Part shown: positions 10,070-22,139 of the stretch, piece by piece
Position numbering within the stretch: the stretch's first letter is position 1
Layout of the letters: the number at the start of each line of letters is the position of its first letter
NCBI RefSeq assembly: GCF_030272615.1
Contig: NC_081408.1
Coordinates: forward strand, 616,776,476-616,840,475
Source: Cryptomeria japonica
Taxonomy: Eukaryota; Streptophyta; Pinopsida; Cupressales; Cupressaceae
DNA length: 64,000 bases
Direction: 5' to 3'
Notes under the pieces: generated by a model
The model's database searches: none
Told to the model about the DNA's origin: nothing
What the model saw: the letters and a program-made list of their open reading frames with translations, nothing else
Program-made: the position numbers and the translations under genes

Positions 10070-10074
10070 ATCTG
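10070..10074. other. Target site duplication ATCTG (right copy)
   Basis: Exact match to 1689-1693, directly after the CA end of the right LTR. Confidence 0.9.
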
Positions 10075-11270
10075 ATCATAGATTCTGAAAGTAGATGAAA
10101 AAATAAGCACTTTCAAAAAAATTAGCACTTGAAAAGGAGGTCATATGAGCTCAAACGAGGCCTTTCAAGTTGCATAATTGAGGATTGGATGGGTACAACT
10201 GAGAGAATCCAAAAATTCAAAAAAACCTATGCATCAAAATCAGAAAATAACCACACGACTGCAAAGATCATGAAATGTTAGCCCATTTCAAAAAAAATTG
10301 CACCCAAAAAGGAGCAAAAATGAGCAAGATATGGCCTTTCAAAGTTGGACTGCAAAACTGAAAAGCCTAATGGAGAGGGGTCAAAAAATTTCCAAAAAGT
10401 GTAGATGTGGTGCTGACATCAGCAAGTCATTGTGTTAAATTTGACAGCTGTATGACCATCACAAAAACTTCACCTCCCTGCTGACTGGGCATCCATAATG
10501 TACGGACTGCTGACTAGGCATGTGACTATGCAGGTCGTACCATACGGATTTGCTGATGTGCATGATGACTTGGTGTATGGATAGTATGTCATGTGTGCCA
10601 TGTGGCGGGGTCTCGATAGCTGACTAGGCTCCACGTGGCAATCAGGTTTGACTAGTTGGTCGCTAGAGATCTTTGGCTGGCAGCGGTAGCTGGGTTCTCG
10701 CGGCACGGGAGAAGATCTGCGGCGGCGGTGGGAGGGAGATGGTCGTTGGAGGCGGGAGCGGTCCGTCGGAGAGCCGAGCCGAGGTCGCTGGAGGTGGGAG
10801 CCAGTGGAGCCAGAGAGCGGGGCTGGGAGCCGAGGCGGCGTGCGGAGCGAGGTGGTGGTAGCGAGAGCAGGTACGTGGAGGCATCGACAACACCTGCACA
10901 AAGGGTACGACCCTGCAACGTAGGGTACAACAGAGTACGAGGGGTCTGTGGACCCCCAAAAAAACAGCGAACAACTTTTTTTTTTGATTCGCTTTTTTTT
11001 TTTCAACTTTTTCGAAATTTTTTTTTTTGAAAAATAAATTTTATTTTTTTTAAAAAAATTTCGAAATCCGTACGATAATAGCCAAAATGGGGAAAAAAAA
11101 TTTCTCACCAAAATAGGTCGACTTTATAGTTGAAATTTATGGAAACGGCCTCCCGGATTCAATGGTGATGTCCAAATCGCTGTATGACGCCCCTAAAAAA
11201 TGAAGATCCCCAAATCCAAAAATAGAAGCCTTCGACGATTTCTCCAAAAACCGATCAATGAAGCCCCAAT
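10075..11270 (-). other. Copia A leader, LTR-proximal part, with a GC-rich block and A/T hairpin
   Basis: This is the non-coding leader between the Copia A primer site and the nested element. Most is AT-rich, but 10620-10960 is markedly GC- and CpG-rich, with overlapping short ORFs on both strands that I take as composition artefacts. A 15-bp perfect inverted repeat (11010-11024 with 11052-11066, arms TTTCGAAATTTTTTT) lies in a homopolymer-rich stretch. No protein family is recognised. Confidence 0.6.
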
Positions 11271-11283
11271 AGCTCTGATACCA
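11271..11283 (-). other. Primer binding site of Copia A (initiator tRNA-Met)
   Basis: TGGTATCAGAGCT on the minus strand begins directly after the CA end of the 5' LTR with no spacer. TGGTATCAGAGC is complementary to the 3' end of plant initiator methionine tRNA and is standard for plant Copia elements. Confidence 0.9.
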
Positions 11284-11730
11284 TGTTGGATTTTGCCAAG
11301 ATCAAGGGCACAATGAAAAGCACAAAAGAGACAATAGAATGACAAGAACAAACTATATTCTCATCAATATGCAAATGATCAACTAGATTAACCAATACAA
11401 TGAATAGAGGCCTGCTTATATAGGCAAGACCATATGGATGTATGAGCACACAAATATGACATGTGGCTTAATGAGAAACAAGGGTAGGCAAGAAATACTA
11501 GGGGTAGGTAGGAGAAATAATATAATATTCCACAAGAGGTGGATGACCCACCGAATGTGGAGTGTAACAGCAAAATAAGACCACAAAAGGTGGAATTTCT
11601 CCTACAAGCTCTATCCCTATGTGCACACTTCCCTAAGTGTCTCAAATCCAAACTAAAAAGAGATACATTATCCTAAGTTAACTTAAGTAAGTGTAATAAT
11701 ATCCAAAATGAATATTTATTTACACCAACA
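11284..11730 (-). repeat. 5' LTR of Copia A
   Basis: The LTR is 447 bp, bounded by the short inverted ends TGTTGG...CCAACA. One side carries the primer site. The other side resumes a chromovirus protease reading frame at once, which confirms the boundary. The second LTR is outside the window. Confidence 0.85.
11415..11422 (-). promoter_or_regulatory. TATA box candidate in the Copia A LTR
   Basis: TATATAAG on the minus strand lies about 130 bp upstream of the primer site. This is a typical distance for a Copia LTR promoter with R and U5 following. Confidence 0.6.
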
Positions 11731-11732
11731 CA

Positions 11733-14700
11733 TACCCCTATAAGGTGTCTTGGCTCACAAAGGGGCAACAAACACTTGTAGAAGAGCAGTCATGGGTAGA
11801 ATTCTAGATAGGTGCATATAAAGATAAGATTTTGTTTGATGTTGTTAACATGGATGCTTGTCACCTCTTGCTTGGAAGACCATGGTAGTATGATCTCAAA
11901 GCACACCATGATGGATTTAGGGATACCTACTCCATCACAAAGAATGGCAAGGTCATAGAGCTACTGCCCCTGATTGAAAACAATGAAGAGCAAAAAGAAA
12001 CTGAGTCCAAAGTGATGATGATGGAAGGAAAACCATTCCTCAAGGAGATAAAGATGGAAGGAATATGCTTTTCATTGCTTCTAATACCAACCTCAAAGGA
12101 AAGGCCTACTACAGATGAAAGAGCAGAAGGAAAGGACAAGGATCTCAGTCTGGAAGTGAAGGGGATCTTTGGTAGATACCAAGGAATAGTTGCAGATGGA
12201 GTGCCAAGGAATTTGCCATCAATGAGAGAGATCAGTCACTGTATTGACTTGATCCCAGGGACTACATTGCCTAACAAGGCTGCATACAAACTCACACCAA
12301 AACAAAATGAGGAGATGGCAAGGTAGATTCAAGAGTTGCTAGGTTATGACCTTATTGGAAAGAGCCTTAGCTCATGTACAGTCCCTGCAGTTTTGGCACC
12401 CAAAAAGGATGGAACATGGAGGCTTTGTACTGACTCAAGAGCTCTCAACAAGATCACCATAAGGTATATATTTCCAATGCCTAGGATAGAGGATTTGCTT
12501 GATTGTTTGGGGGGTGAAAAATATTTTTCTAAAATTGATTTAAAGAGTGGATACCACCAAATTATAATTAGGCCTGGTGATGAGTGGAAAACAACCTTCA
12601 AAACAAATGAAGGGTTGTATGAGTGGAAGGTTATGCCATTTGGTTTGTCTAATGACCAAAGTACATTCATGAGACTCATGAATGAAGTTTTGAAATAATT
12701 CATAGGGAAGTTTGTAATAGTGTATTTGGATGACATCCTAGAATTGAGCAGGACAAAGGAAGAACACTTGAGGCATCTAGACATGGTTTTGAAAAAATTG
12801 AGTGAAGAGGAATTGATGATCAATATGGAGAAGTGTTTGTTCATGCAGGAAGAACTCATCTACCTTGGATTTTGATGATCTCCAAAGGTCACCTAAAGAT
12901 GGATCAGGATAAGGTAAATGCAATTCTTTCTTGGCCTACTCCTAAGACTATTGGTGAAGTTAGACGTTTCCATGGATTAGCCACATTTTATAGAAAGTTC
13001 ATAAGAGGTTTTAGTCAGATATGTGCTCCAATGTTGGAAACCATAAAAGGTGGTCAAAAGTGTAGGTTCTCTTGGACAAAGGAGGTAGATGAGGCATTTG
13101 AAACTCTCAAGAAAAAGGTAGCTCAACAACCGGTACTTGCCTTACCTAATTTTAACAAAGTGTTTCAGATTGAATGTGATGCTAGTCATGTGGCCATAGG
13201 AGCAGTCATAAGCCAAGAAGGCAGACCTATAGCATTCTTTAGTGAAAAGCTCAATGAGGCAAAGAGAAAATATTCTTCTTATGACCTAGAAATGTATGCA
13301 CTAGTTCAGGCTTTGAAAAAATGGAGGCACTATCTGCTACCGAAGGAATTTGTGGTCTATACTGACAACCAAGCCTTGAGCTTCATTAATAGCCAAGAAA
13401 AGTTAAACCATAGATATATGAAATGCATAGAATCCCTCCAAGCCTATACCTTCTCCATAAAACACAAGAAAGGAGTATCCAACAAAGTGGCTATTGCACT
13501 AAGTAGGAGAGTTCTAACCATATATGAAATCCAATTAGAAAGAATTGGGATTAATGCATTGAAAGATATGTATGCTGCAGATGAGGACTTCAAGGAGATC
13601 TATAAGGCATGCACTGAATTTGGTGAAAGGTATCATGTGGAGTTTTCAGATTTTCTAATCCAAGATGGACTTCTTTTCAAAGGTGGGAAATTATGCATAC
13701 CAAAGTTCTCAATGAGGACTAATATCATCAAGGAAAAGCATAGTGGGGCTATGGTAGGTCATTTTGGCTTGGACAAGACACTTGAATTGGTGAGGCACTA
13801 CTTTTGGCCCAAATTGCAAGTTGATGTAAGAAAGTTTGTAGATGCATGCACCATTTGCCAAAAGGAAAAAGGAGGAAGCACCAATGCTGGTCTCTATCAA
13901 CCCTTACCCATTCCCTCAAGACCTTGGGAAAGTGTGTCAATGGACTTTGTAATGGGTTTACCTAGGACCCAAAAGGGGTTTGACAATGTATTTATAGTAG
14001 TGGATAGGTTTAGCAAAATGGCACATTTCTTGCCATGTAAGTCCACTAGTGATGCATCCTATATAGTAGATTTATTTTAAAAATAAGTAGCAAGGATTCA
14101 TGGACTCCCATTGAACATAGTGTCTGACAGGGATGTCAAATTTGTTGGCCATTTTTGGAGAACTTTATGGAGGAAACTTGACACCAATATGTCCTTCTCA
14201 TCAGCCTATCATCCACAAACGGATGGACAGACAGATGTAGTAAATAGGTCATTAGGGAATTTGTTGAGATGTATCACAAGGCAACATGGTGAGAAGTGGG
14301 ATTCAATATTACCTTAGGTTGAGTTTTCCTACAATGATATTGTAAACAGAACCATAGGGAAGTCACCATTTTAGATTGTGTATGGGTTGCATCCAAGAGG
14401 GGTATTGGAGTTGAGAAAATTGCCCCATATGGATCCCATAAGTGTAGATGGTGAGAGGTTTGTTGAAGCAATAAAGGAAGTTCATGAGTAGGTCCAAATA
14501 AAACTTCAAAAGTCATCAAAGAAATACAAAGAACATGTAAATCAGAAAAGGAGAGAAGTGTAATTTCAGATTGGAGATTTGGTTTGGGCAAATTTGAAGA
14601 TGGAAAGGTTGCCCAAGGGAAAACACACTAAGCTCATGCAAAGGAAAGTAGGACCATGTCAAATCTTGAAGAAGTTTGGCACCAATGATTATGAAATTCA

Positions 14701-15058
14701 ATTACCATCAGACCTTGGCATATCTCCTATTTTTAATGTTTGTGATCTAACTCCTTTTAGAGGTGATTCTAATGCAGGTAACTCACAACATGTCCTAGAA
14801 GATGCAACAGATATAGACCTTCCCAAACATGAGCTACCTAGACTTGAGAAATTTTTGGACACCAATATTGTAAAGAAGACTAGGAACAATGAGTACAAAC
14901 AATACTTGGTCAAATGGAAAGGAAAACCAGACTCTGAAGCCATTTGGTTGGATGAAGATCATATCAAGAAGCATGGCACTACCTTACATGACCTCATCTC
15001 AAGTGGACTTGAGATTCATTCACCTCGGGAGTATGGTGAAAGAGCACCTCATGACTAA
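11733..15058 (+). pseudogene. pol: Chromovirus pol: protease end, RT, RNase H, integrase, chromodomain
   Basis: The frame starts mid-protease (PYKVSWLTKGQQ; LLLGRPW near 11865-11885). RT follows, with [10 protein letters not shown] near 12478 and the catalytic YLDD at about 12722-12733. RNase H has ECDASHVAIGAV near 13170 and YTDNQAL near 13360. Integrase has an H-H-C-C zinc segment (13736-13860), MDFVMGLP (about 13940) and SDRD (about 14126). A chromodomain (about 14848-14967, LVKWKGKPDSEAIW) ends the protein and would target insertion to heterochromatin. TAG stops lie at 11805, 11886, 12324, 14315, 14372 and 14489. TAA stops lie at 12696, 14078, 14084 and 14561. A frameshift lies near 12870. 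The third integrase catalytic residue is Asp (GQTD) instead of Glu. Confidence 0.9.
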
Positions 15059-16551
15059 GATGATAAGAGAAATAAAGGCTAAAGGTCAAACATGGGAATG
15101 CGATCTTTCAATCTATGTAATAGGGTAGTCTTGTTTGCTTGATTTTTGTAATAAACCCCACCTTGTCACCAAATGACATGGATTTGGAAAATTGATAAGC
15201 CACCATGGCCATATGGGCCTAGGGTTATTTGGTTGAGTATTTTCTAGGTGTCTATGTATTGGAGATGTCTTAGGAAGGCTTAAGACAGGTTGAAACAACT
15301 CTAGGTAGGTGGACTTAACATGTGTCAAAAGTTGCTCAAACATGACAACTTTGGTTACAAATAGAAAATTCTTTCCAATGGTCACCTCGGTTCAAAAGGT
15401 GGTTGATAACCATTGAGTAAGGTATAAAATGTCTTTCCCAATCATAATTGGGGGGAGAGAAATACTTTGTAAGCAATTCACATCATTGAAGCAATAAAAA
15501 TCTGAGAATTTCCTGTAATTTTGTTATTTTGCATGGTGTACGGTACTGTAAAAACACTTTAGAATTATGAAACTATTATGTGTTAGAGTGTCCAATCACC
15601 TTTCAAATGCATGAATTTCAAGACCCTAATTCGCCAAGACAAGGGAGAAACCTGCCATTTTCTGGAAGTGGTCTAGATTAGATAGTTTTGCATAGGGTTT
15701 TGCAAAGAAATGGCCTCATCTTGTTGATCCTTCATTGGTGGCTCATGGATTTGGAGGTGATGCAAGTATGGCCAATTTATTTTAGTATTTTGAAGGCCTT
15801 TTTCAGGTTAAGACCAGTTAGAGGCAAGGGTTTGATGCATTAAGGTGGGCAACTCCATGTGGTCATCGTGCAAGTGTAAGAAAACAGGACTCACATCAGA
15901 GGTTAGAGGTCTGATCATGGACTTAAAATTAGTAATTGGTGGATTATCCATGCCCTAAGGGTGTTACTTGAATTTATTTGTTAATTTAAGGTCTGTGTCT
16001 ACACACTTCTTTGTAAAATAGGCTTAATTAGGGCTAATAGGACTCCTAACCAAGATAGGGTTTGGATTCTTTTGTTCCCAATCGGTCAGAACCCTTGGGA
16101 TATGTTTTTAATCTCCCAAAAGGGTATCCAAATATGGAATTTTTTGTCTAGGCCCTCTGGGGAAATTAGGAGTTAGTTGTGGAAAACTGGTCGGGTAGGG
16201 CTACTAGGATTAGTAGGCCTTATTGTAGCAATTATCCCAAACCGGTAGAGGGAACCTAAATCAATGATAGAAGGGGGTCTCTCTGACCTAAGGGAATTAA
16301 AACCAAACCTTAAATATTCATTGATGCATTGGAGAAGGGACCAACCCATTGTTGGCTATAGGGTCCTTAAGAGCATCTAGAAGACCTTATGAGACACTCA
16401 ATAGAAGTGACCTTGTGAGGAAACCTTTTTTAGGAAGAAAGGGATGTGGAACTTGTAAAACTGATATTCCTTGACCCCTTGTAGTGTTTTGTGATTTATA
16501 GGGTCCTTGGTGTTCTCTTGGATTAAGGGAACCTATCTTATATCAATACCA
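15059..16551 (+). repeat. Chromovirus 3' region, presumed to contain the 3' LTR
   Basis: Non-coding sequence downstream of the chromodomain stop. A TATA-like TATAAAA at 15423-15429 supports LTR promoter sequence. I could not fix TG/CA ends because the partner LTR is outside the window. The estimated right edge is the CCA at about 16549-16551. Confidence 0.5.
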
Positions 16552-19500
16552 GGGCTCCGCATCATTGATGATGAAAGTGTTGAAAGCTACATACATAGAG
16601 TAAATGATACATCATAGGCTATCCGAGTTGTTGGTGGAATGCTTGAAGAGAGTGATGTTATCAAAAAGATCACTTTTAAATTCACAAAACCCTATAAACC
16701 AAAGAATAGTGCAATTGAATAATTTCATGAATTGAACTACATAATTGATCAACTTATTAGTACATTGTCTGCCTATGAGATTGGTGAGATGGAATATATA
16801 AAGTTCTTTCGAAGAGAACCCATGTTTAATTTTTCAAGGATGTTAGGAGATGAGCCAAAAACTAGTGAGAATTTGGATGAGATTGAAGATAACTTTGTAA
16901 GAATACTGAAGCGAGGAATTAGTAAGTACAAAGGTAAGTTACCCTTGAAATGTTTCAACTATGGAAGAATTCATCATTTTGCTTCAAAATGTACATATAA
17001 AGAAGATTACAGAAAGTCTGAGGATGATAAAAATAAAATTAGGTATGGAAGAAATAAATTTAATAGAATAAAAAATGATAGAGATAAAGGGAAAAAGGAG
17101 TTTGTATTCTATGGAAGCACACTCATTTGAAGAAGAAGATGTTGAATACTCGAATGAAGAATCCTTATTTCTGGCAATAGAAGAGAAGTATCAGGAATGT
17201 ATTGGAAGACCAAAAGAGAAAACTACACTATATGATAAAGTTGAACCTAAATCATGGATCATTTATTATGGACTCTCAAATCACATGAACGGAGACAAAG
17301 ACAAGTTTATTACCCTAAAGAAGTATGATGGTGGATCTATAAAATTTGCAGGAGAGGAAGCTGCACCAATCTGTAGAATAGGAAACATCTCTATTGATGG
17401 TAAGAAAAAGACTGATGGTGGTTATTATGTAGAGGGATTGAGACATAGTTTGTTGAGTGTTAGTCATATGTGCAATAGAGGTTATGAAGTTGTGTTCATA
17501 GAAACTAGATGTATGATTAGAAAAGGTAGACCTAGAAAGTTGTTAGTAGAAGGAATCAAAACAAGAGGGAATGTTTACTACATAAAGGAAAAAAGTGGAA
17601 CCACATGTTATCTAATTTAGAGCAATGAATGTTGGTTATGGCACAAGAGGTTGGGGAGTGTTAACTTTGATAACATGATAAATATCAATAACTATAAAGA
17701 AATAAGAGATTTGCCAAGGATTATCAAACCTATTGACATTGTGTGCAGGGAATGTCAGTTAGGAAAGTAAACAAGGAGAAGTTTCAAGAACAAAGAGTAT
17801 TCTATATCACACCCATTGGAGATAATTAACACAGACTTATGTGGTCCTACAAGGACATGCAGACTCAATGGTGAAAGGTATTTTATGTTACTCACTGATG
17901 ATTACTCTAGAATGACATGAGTTACATTTTTAAGGGAAAAATTTGAAGCTTTTGAAATATTTAAAGTTTTCAAGTCAATGGTAGAGAATCAAGTTGATGG
18001 TAGAATCAAATGTTTGAGATCTGATAAAGGTGGATAATTTACTTCAATTGAGTTTGGAAATTTCTATGAGAAATATGGTATTAGACGACATCTTTATGCT
18101 TTGAGAATCCCTCAATTGAATGGTGTAGTAGAAAGGAACAAAACAACTATTGAAATGACTAGAACTATGATGAAAGATACTAACTTGGCTAATGTTATTA
18201 GAAAGAAGTTGTGCATATTGCTATTTATATTCTTAACAAGGCTCAAATAAGGATAAATCATAAAGGACACCTTATAAGTTGTGGTATGGAAGACCACCTA
18301 CTGTGAAATACTTCAAAATCTTTAGAAGCAAGTACTATATTAGAAGAGTTGAGAATGATGTTGGAAATTTTGATACCAGATAAGTTGAAGGAATATTCTT
18401 GGGATATGCAGCAAATAGTAAGTCTTACCAATGTTACAACAAAAAAATGAACAAGATAGTGGAGAGTACAAATGTGAAAGTATGCAAAACATGGGATTAG
18501 ATTGCCCCGGAACTTGAATTTGAGATCATACTAGCTATTGTAGAAGAAAAGACACCTCCAGAAGAAAGCAATGAGGACAAACCATATGAAGTTGAAGGAG
18601 AAGACAAAGAAGAGGTGGAACAAATGATTAAAGCCCTAAAATATGTGCAAAAAAATCATTCAGAAGATCAGATAATTGGAGACAATAATAAAGTTCATAC
18701 AAGAAGAAGTGTTATAGAGGTAAATGAGCACACTAATTGTTGTTTTATTTCACTTATTGACCCTAAATCATATGAAGAAGCACACAAAGAAGAAAGTTGG
18801 GTTAAATCTATGGAAGAAGAACTGAATCAGATACAGAAGAATCAAACTTGGGAACTAGTACCTAGACCAGTGGACAAGAATGTGATAGAAAAAAAGTGTG
18901 TGTTGCAAAACAAACTGAATGATCAAGGACAAGTCACAAGAAACAAGGTAAGATCGGCATGTAAAGGCTACTCTCAGGTAGAAGGTATTGATTTTGAATA
19001 AAATTTTGTCACTATTGCTAGGATGGAAGCTATCAGAACGTTTCTTGCATTTTCTACCTACAAGAACTTTAGAGTATATAGGATGGATGTTAAGTCAGTG
19101 TTTCTTAATGGAGAGCTGGAAGAAGAAGTGTACATTGAACAACCACATGGGTTCAAACTATTAGAAAATCTGGACATGGTTTGTAGATTAAAGACAAGCA
19201 CCTAGAGCATGGTATGCAAGACTGGACAAATATTTGTTACAACAAAATTATAGGAAAGGTACCATTAACAACAATGTTTACCTCAAGGTTGAAGGAATTA
19301 AGTTATTGATTGTTGTTATCCATATTGATGATATTATCTTTCGAGGAAGTGATAGTTTGTGCAAAGAATTTGGAAGCATAATGAATTTGAGATGTCTATG
19401 TTGTGAGAAATGTCTTTTTTCCTTGGGCTTCAAGTTACACAGTTGGATGATGAAATTTTTATTTCTCAAGGTAAGTATGTTAAAGAGATATTGAAAAAGT

Positions 19501-20168
19501 GTGATATATGGAGGATTGTAAACCCGTTACTACTCCTTTAACTATTGGATGCAAGTTGTATGTTTGGTTGGAAAACATGATGCATCTCTGGATATTGATC
19601 AAAATAAGTATGGATCTATGATTGGAAGACTATTGTATCTTACCGCTCCTAGACTAGATATTATGCATGTTGTATGTTTGGTTGAAATATTTCAAGCTAA
19701 TCCAAAGCTGACTCATGCTCAAGCAGTGAAAAGGATCTTCAAGTATTTGAAAGGAACTTAGGATTTTGGCCTATGGTACAAAAAAGATGGACATTTTCAT
19801 GTTGAAAGCATATAAATATATTGATTGGGCCAAAAGTATGGATGACAAGAAGAGTACAAGTGGTGGATCATTCTTTTTGGAAGACAAATTGGTTTCATGG
19901 ATGAGTAAGAAACAAGAATTTGTATCATTATCTATAGTTGAAGCTGAATATATTGTTGTAAAATCTTGTTTTACTTAAGTTTTATGGACTAAACACATTT
20001 CAATTCATTATCTTTTGTTGAGAGAGAAGGTTGCTGAAAAGAAGTCAAACTGGAATGCATTTCAACATCAGAGTAGATAGAAGATATTTTTACAAAGGCT
20101 TTGGTGAAGGATACTTTTGAGTATCTCAGACAGAAGTTAGGAGTTATTGCCCCTCCTTCTCACAACTA
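16552..20168 (+). pseudogene. Copia B gag-pol remnants
   Basis: Gag remnant at about 16552-17110 has the zinc knuckle reduced to CFNYGRIHHFASKC: the second Cys is Tyr and the Gly before His is lost. The protease motif has decayed to WIIYYGLSNHM, losing the catalytic Asp. GAG-pre-integrase (LWHKRLGSVNFDN) lies near 17637. Integrase follows, with NTDLCGP (about 17830), RSDKGG (about 18020) and VVERN (about 18128). RT is present from about 18770 (WVKSMEEELNQIQKNQTWELVPRP, split as WVKSMEEEL then QIQKNQTWELV; MDVKSVFLNG near 19085). A Copia RNase H end lies near 19850-19970. Frames change several times and stops are frequent. Confidence 0.85.
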
Positions 20169-20194
20169 GATGTAGTTTTGGTGATACATATTTC

Positions 20195-20453
20195 TTGGGG
20201 GAGACTTAGTGTTTATCTTTATTCCTAGATTGATGTTGTTGCCACTCTTAGGGGGAGTAGTGGTGTGAGTGGTAGATATGTTTATGTTTATGCACCCTTT
20301 ATCATTTTTTTCAAAGGGGGAGAGAGTTGTTGTCAGATTATGGGATAGAGTTGTGAGATTATGGGAGAGAGTTTTTATGAGATAATTAGTTTTTTCATTA
20401 GTATTGATGGTTGTTAGTTTATTGGTGTTGCCATCAATGACAAAGGGGTATAT
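20195..20453 (+). promoter_or_regulatory. Multiple polypurine-like tracts before the Copia B 3' LTR
   Basis: G-rich tracts of the type (A)nGGGGGAGA occur at about 20196, 20250 and 20313, with a last one, CAAAGGGGTATA, at about 20441 directly before the LTR. Repeated polypurine tracts upstream of the 3' LTR are described for Sirevirus-type Copia elements. Only the last can be the usual primer. Confidence 0.55.
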
Positions 20454-21645
20454 TGTTAGAATCATGAGCTTGTATGGTTTTCATTAATGTCAAACTTGGT
20501 TATCTGAATGGATATTGATTCAAATATGCTTTGTCAAACCTTGGTTATGTGATTAGAGTTTGGTTTGGATACTGTTTTGGTGTTGGTTGTGTCATCTTGT
20601 ATTCAAGGTGTTTCAAAATGTTTTTGGTGCCCTCTAGATATGATGTTAATTGCATTGAGGTTTAGTGGATCATGCTCTTTTGGTTTGAATATGTGTTGAG
20701 GTGATTATTTGGGTCTCACTTTGGTTGGTGGAGATCCACAAGGAGTATTTTTCATTAGAAGTAATTATATGGCCAATTGGTTGATTATATCTACACTTTA
20801 TATTTTATAATTTCCTTTGGAATATGTGCTAGTGTGTGTGGATTGTTAGATTGCTCATGGGATGATGTATTATGATAGGTTTTCCTTCCCTCTTTCTCCT
20901 AGAGTGGACTAGTCTAAGTATTTTTGGTCTTGGTGGCTTATTTTATGTAATATTATCTTGGCCAACCTTCGTTTAGGATTTCAACGTCGTATCTAATATA
21001 TAAGATGTGCATAAGAATGAATTGAGTATGGAAGATAATTGAATTATGTGAGAAGTGTATGCGAATGATTTGTAAGAAGATTTGAGTTTGTGGTTCAATG
21101 CAAAAGTTAGTGTGGGAAGAACTTTGAATCTAATATATTCTGCCATATAGAGTGTTGTGATAGTGGAGATCATCAGAGATGTTTTCCATGATATTGGTCA
21201 TTTTAATACTGTTTAAGGACAATTTCATGATCAGGGGAATCCTTCGCAATTTCAATTCAACTATAATCTCATTCGTTGTTGATTGATAGTGAGTCCTTCG
21301 ACAATGATTTGTATCTTATCTTGAAGAAGTATTCTTGAGCTACACTTGTCCTTTTGTATCTTGCCTAAGGTAGTGCACCTTAGTTCTACAAGTCTTTTAG
21401 ATGTTGGTGTTGCTTGGCTACAAGCCTAAAATGATGTAAACAATGTTATTCATATTGTGAGTTATATTCTCATCGTGGTTTTTCCTTATTTGGCTTTTCC
21501 ACATATGTCTGATGTTGATGTGTTCATGCGTTTCAATTTGATGTGTTGATGGTTAAAGTGTTGATATTGAATAAATTTATTAATAATTGTTTTTGAAGTT
21601 CCAGACTGATTCACCCCCCCTCTCAATCTTGCTAGGTGTTCAACA
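20454..21645 (+). repeat. 3' LTR of Copia B
   Basis: The LTR is 1,192 bp, beginning TGTTAGAATC after a purine tract and ending ...GGTGTTCAACA. The C-run and GATTCACCCC phrase near the end (about 21609-21620) recurs near the ends of the other Copia LTRs in this window. The five bases after it (AATGG) would be the target duplication, but the partner is not visible. Confidence 0.8.
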
Positions 21646-22139
21646 AATGGATATAAGGGGATATATGTATATGATATATTGAATTCATCAAAATAATAAA
21701 AATGTTTTTTGGTTCCATTATGATGTGTTATGATGTATTCTTTATAATTTTTTAAGTAGTTAGTCTCCTATCTAGATCTAATTAATTGTTCCCTTAATAG
21801 GATTGAGTTTGGGTGTAAACTACAACACTAATTATAGGCATCTAAAAATGGTCAATGCTTGTTGTGTCATACTTTAACATGCCAGTGTTACCTTCTTTTA
21901 GGGTTCTCACACTTATTAACACTTTCGTCTATGTTGCACATTAGATCTTTATTATTTGTCAACATCATCTTATTCCTTTGCATTCTTTTCCTATCGAATT
22001 CCATTTTCTCGCATTTGAATTAGATCTGGTCAATGTAAATCTTGATTCTCAACCAGTGATCATGATCAACTTGTCGTATCAATTGGAAATAATTTTAACC
22101 CTAATCAGTGTCAATTAGGACTTGTCCTAAATATTTGTT

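Larger units (their letters stand above)
1..11730 (-). mobile_element. Copia A: minus-strand Ty1/Copia element, 3' part outside the window, carrying a nested LTR element
   Basis: Reading on the minus strand there is a 5' LTR (11284-11730), an initiator-Met type primer site directly against it (11271-11283), a leader, gag (1376-435) and the start of pol with a DSGAS protease motif. The rest of pol and the 3' LTR lie left of the window. An 8.4-kb LTR element (1694-10069) is inserted in the leader. To the right, the sequence resumes as the protease region of a chromovirus, so Copia A appears to have inserted into that element. The left target duplication cannot be seen. A single in-frame TAG separates gag from pol. 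Confidence 0.85.
11731..16551 (+). mobile_element. Chromovirus (Ty3/Gypsy), 5' part cut off by Copia A
   Basis: Plus-strand Gypsy order protease-RT-RNase H-integrase-chromodomain is preserved from 11733 to 15058, followed by about 1.5 kb that should contain the 3' LTR. The gag, 5' LTR and first part of protease are expected left of the window, on the other side of Copia A. The right limit is estimated from where Copia B gag homology begins (about 16552) and is uncertain. The element is inactive, with ten in-frame stops and one frameshift. Confidence 0.75.
16552..21645 (+). mobile_element. Copia B: plus-strand Copia pseudo-element, 5' truncated or interrupted
   Basis: Coding remnants run in the order gag (from the middle), protease, integrase, RT, RNase H, then a cluster of polypurine-like tracts and an LTR (20454-21645) with TGTT...AACA ends. 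No 5' LTR or gag N-terminus is present. The chromovirus directly to the left may have inserted into gag, which would place the missing half beyond the left edge. Many stops and frameshifts make this the most decayed pol in the window. Confidence 0.75.

Noticed and set aside
11041-11066. The A/T-rich inverted repeat as a rho-independent terminator
   Set aside because: It is in a plant retroelement leader and has no GC-rich stem; bacterial terminators do not apply.
10470-11111. A 213-codon minus-strand ORF with overlapping ORFs in both strands around a GC-rich block
   Set aside because: The amino-acid content reflects GC-rich and homopolymer composition (Ser/Arg/Pro, then Lys/Phe runs). No domain is visible, and it lies in a Copia leader.
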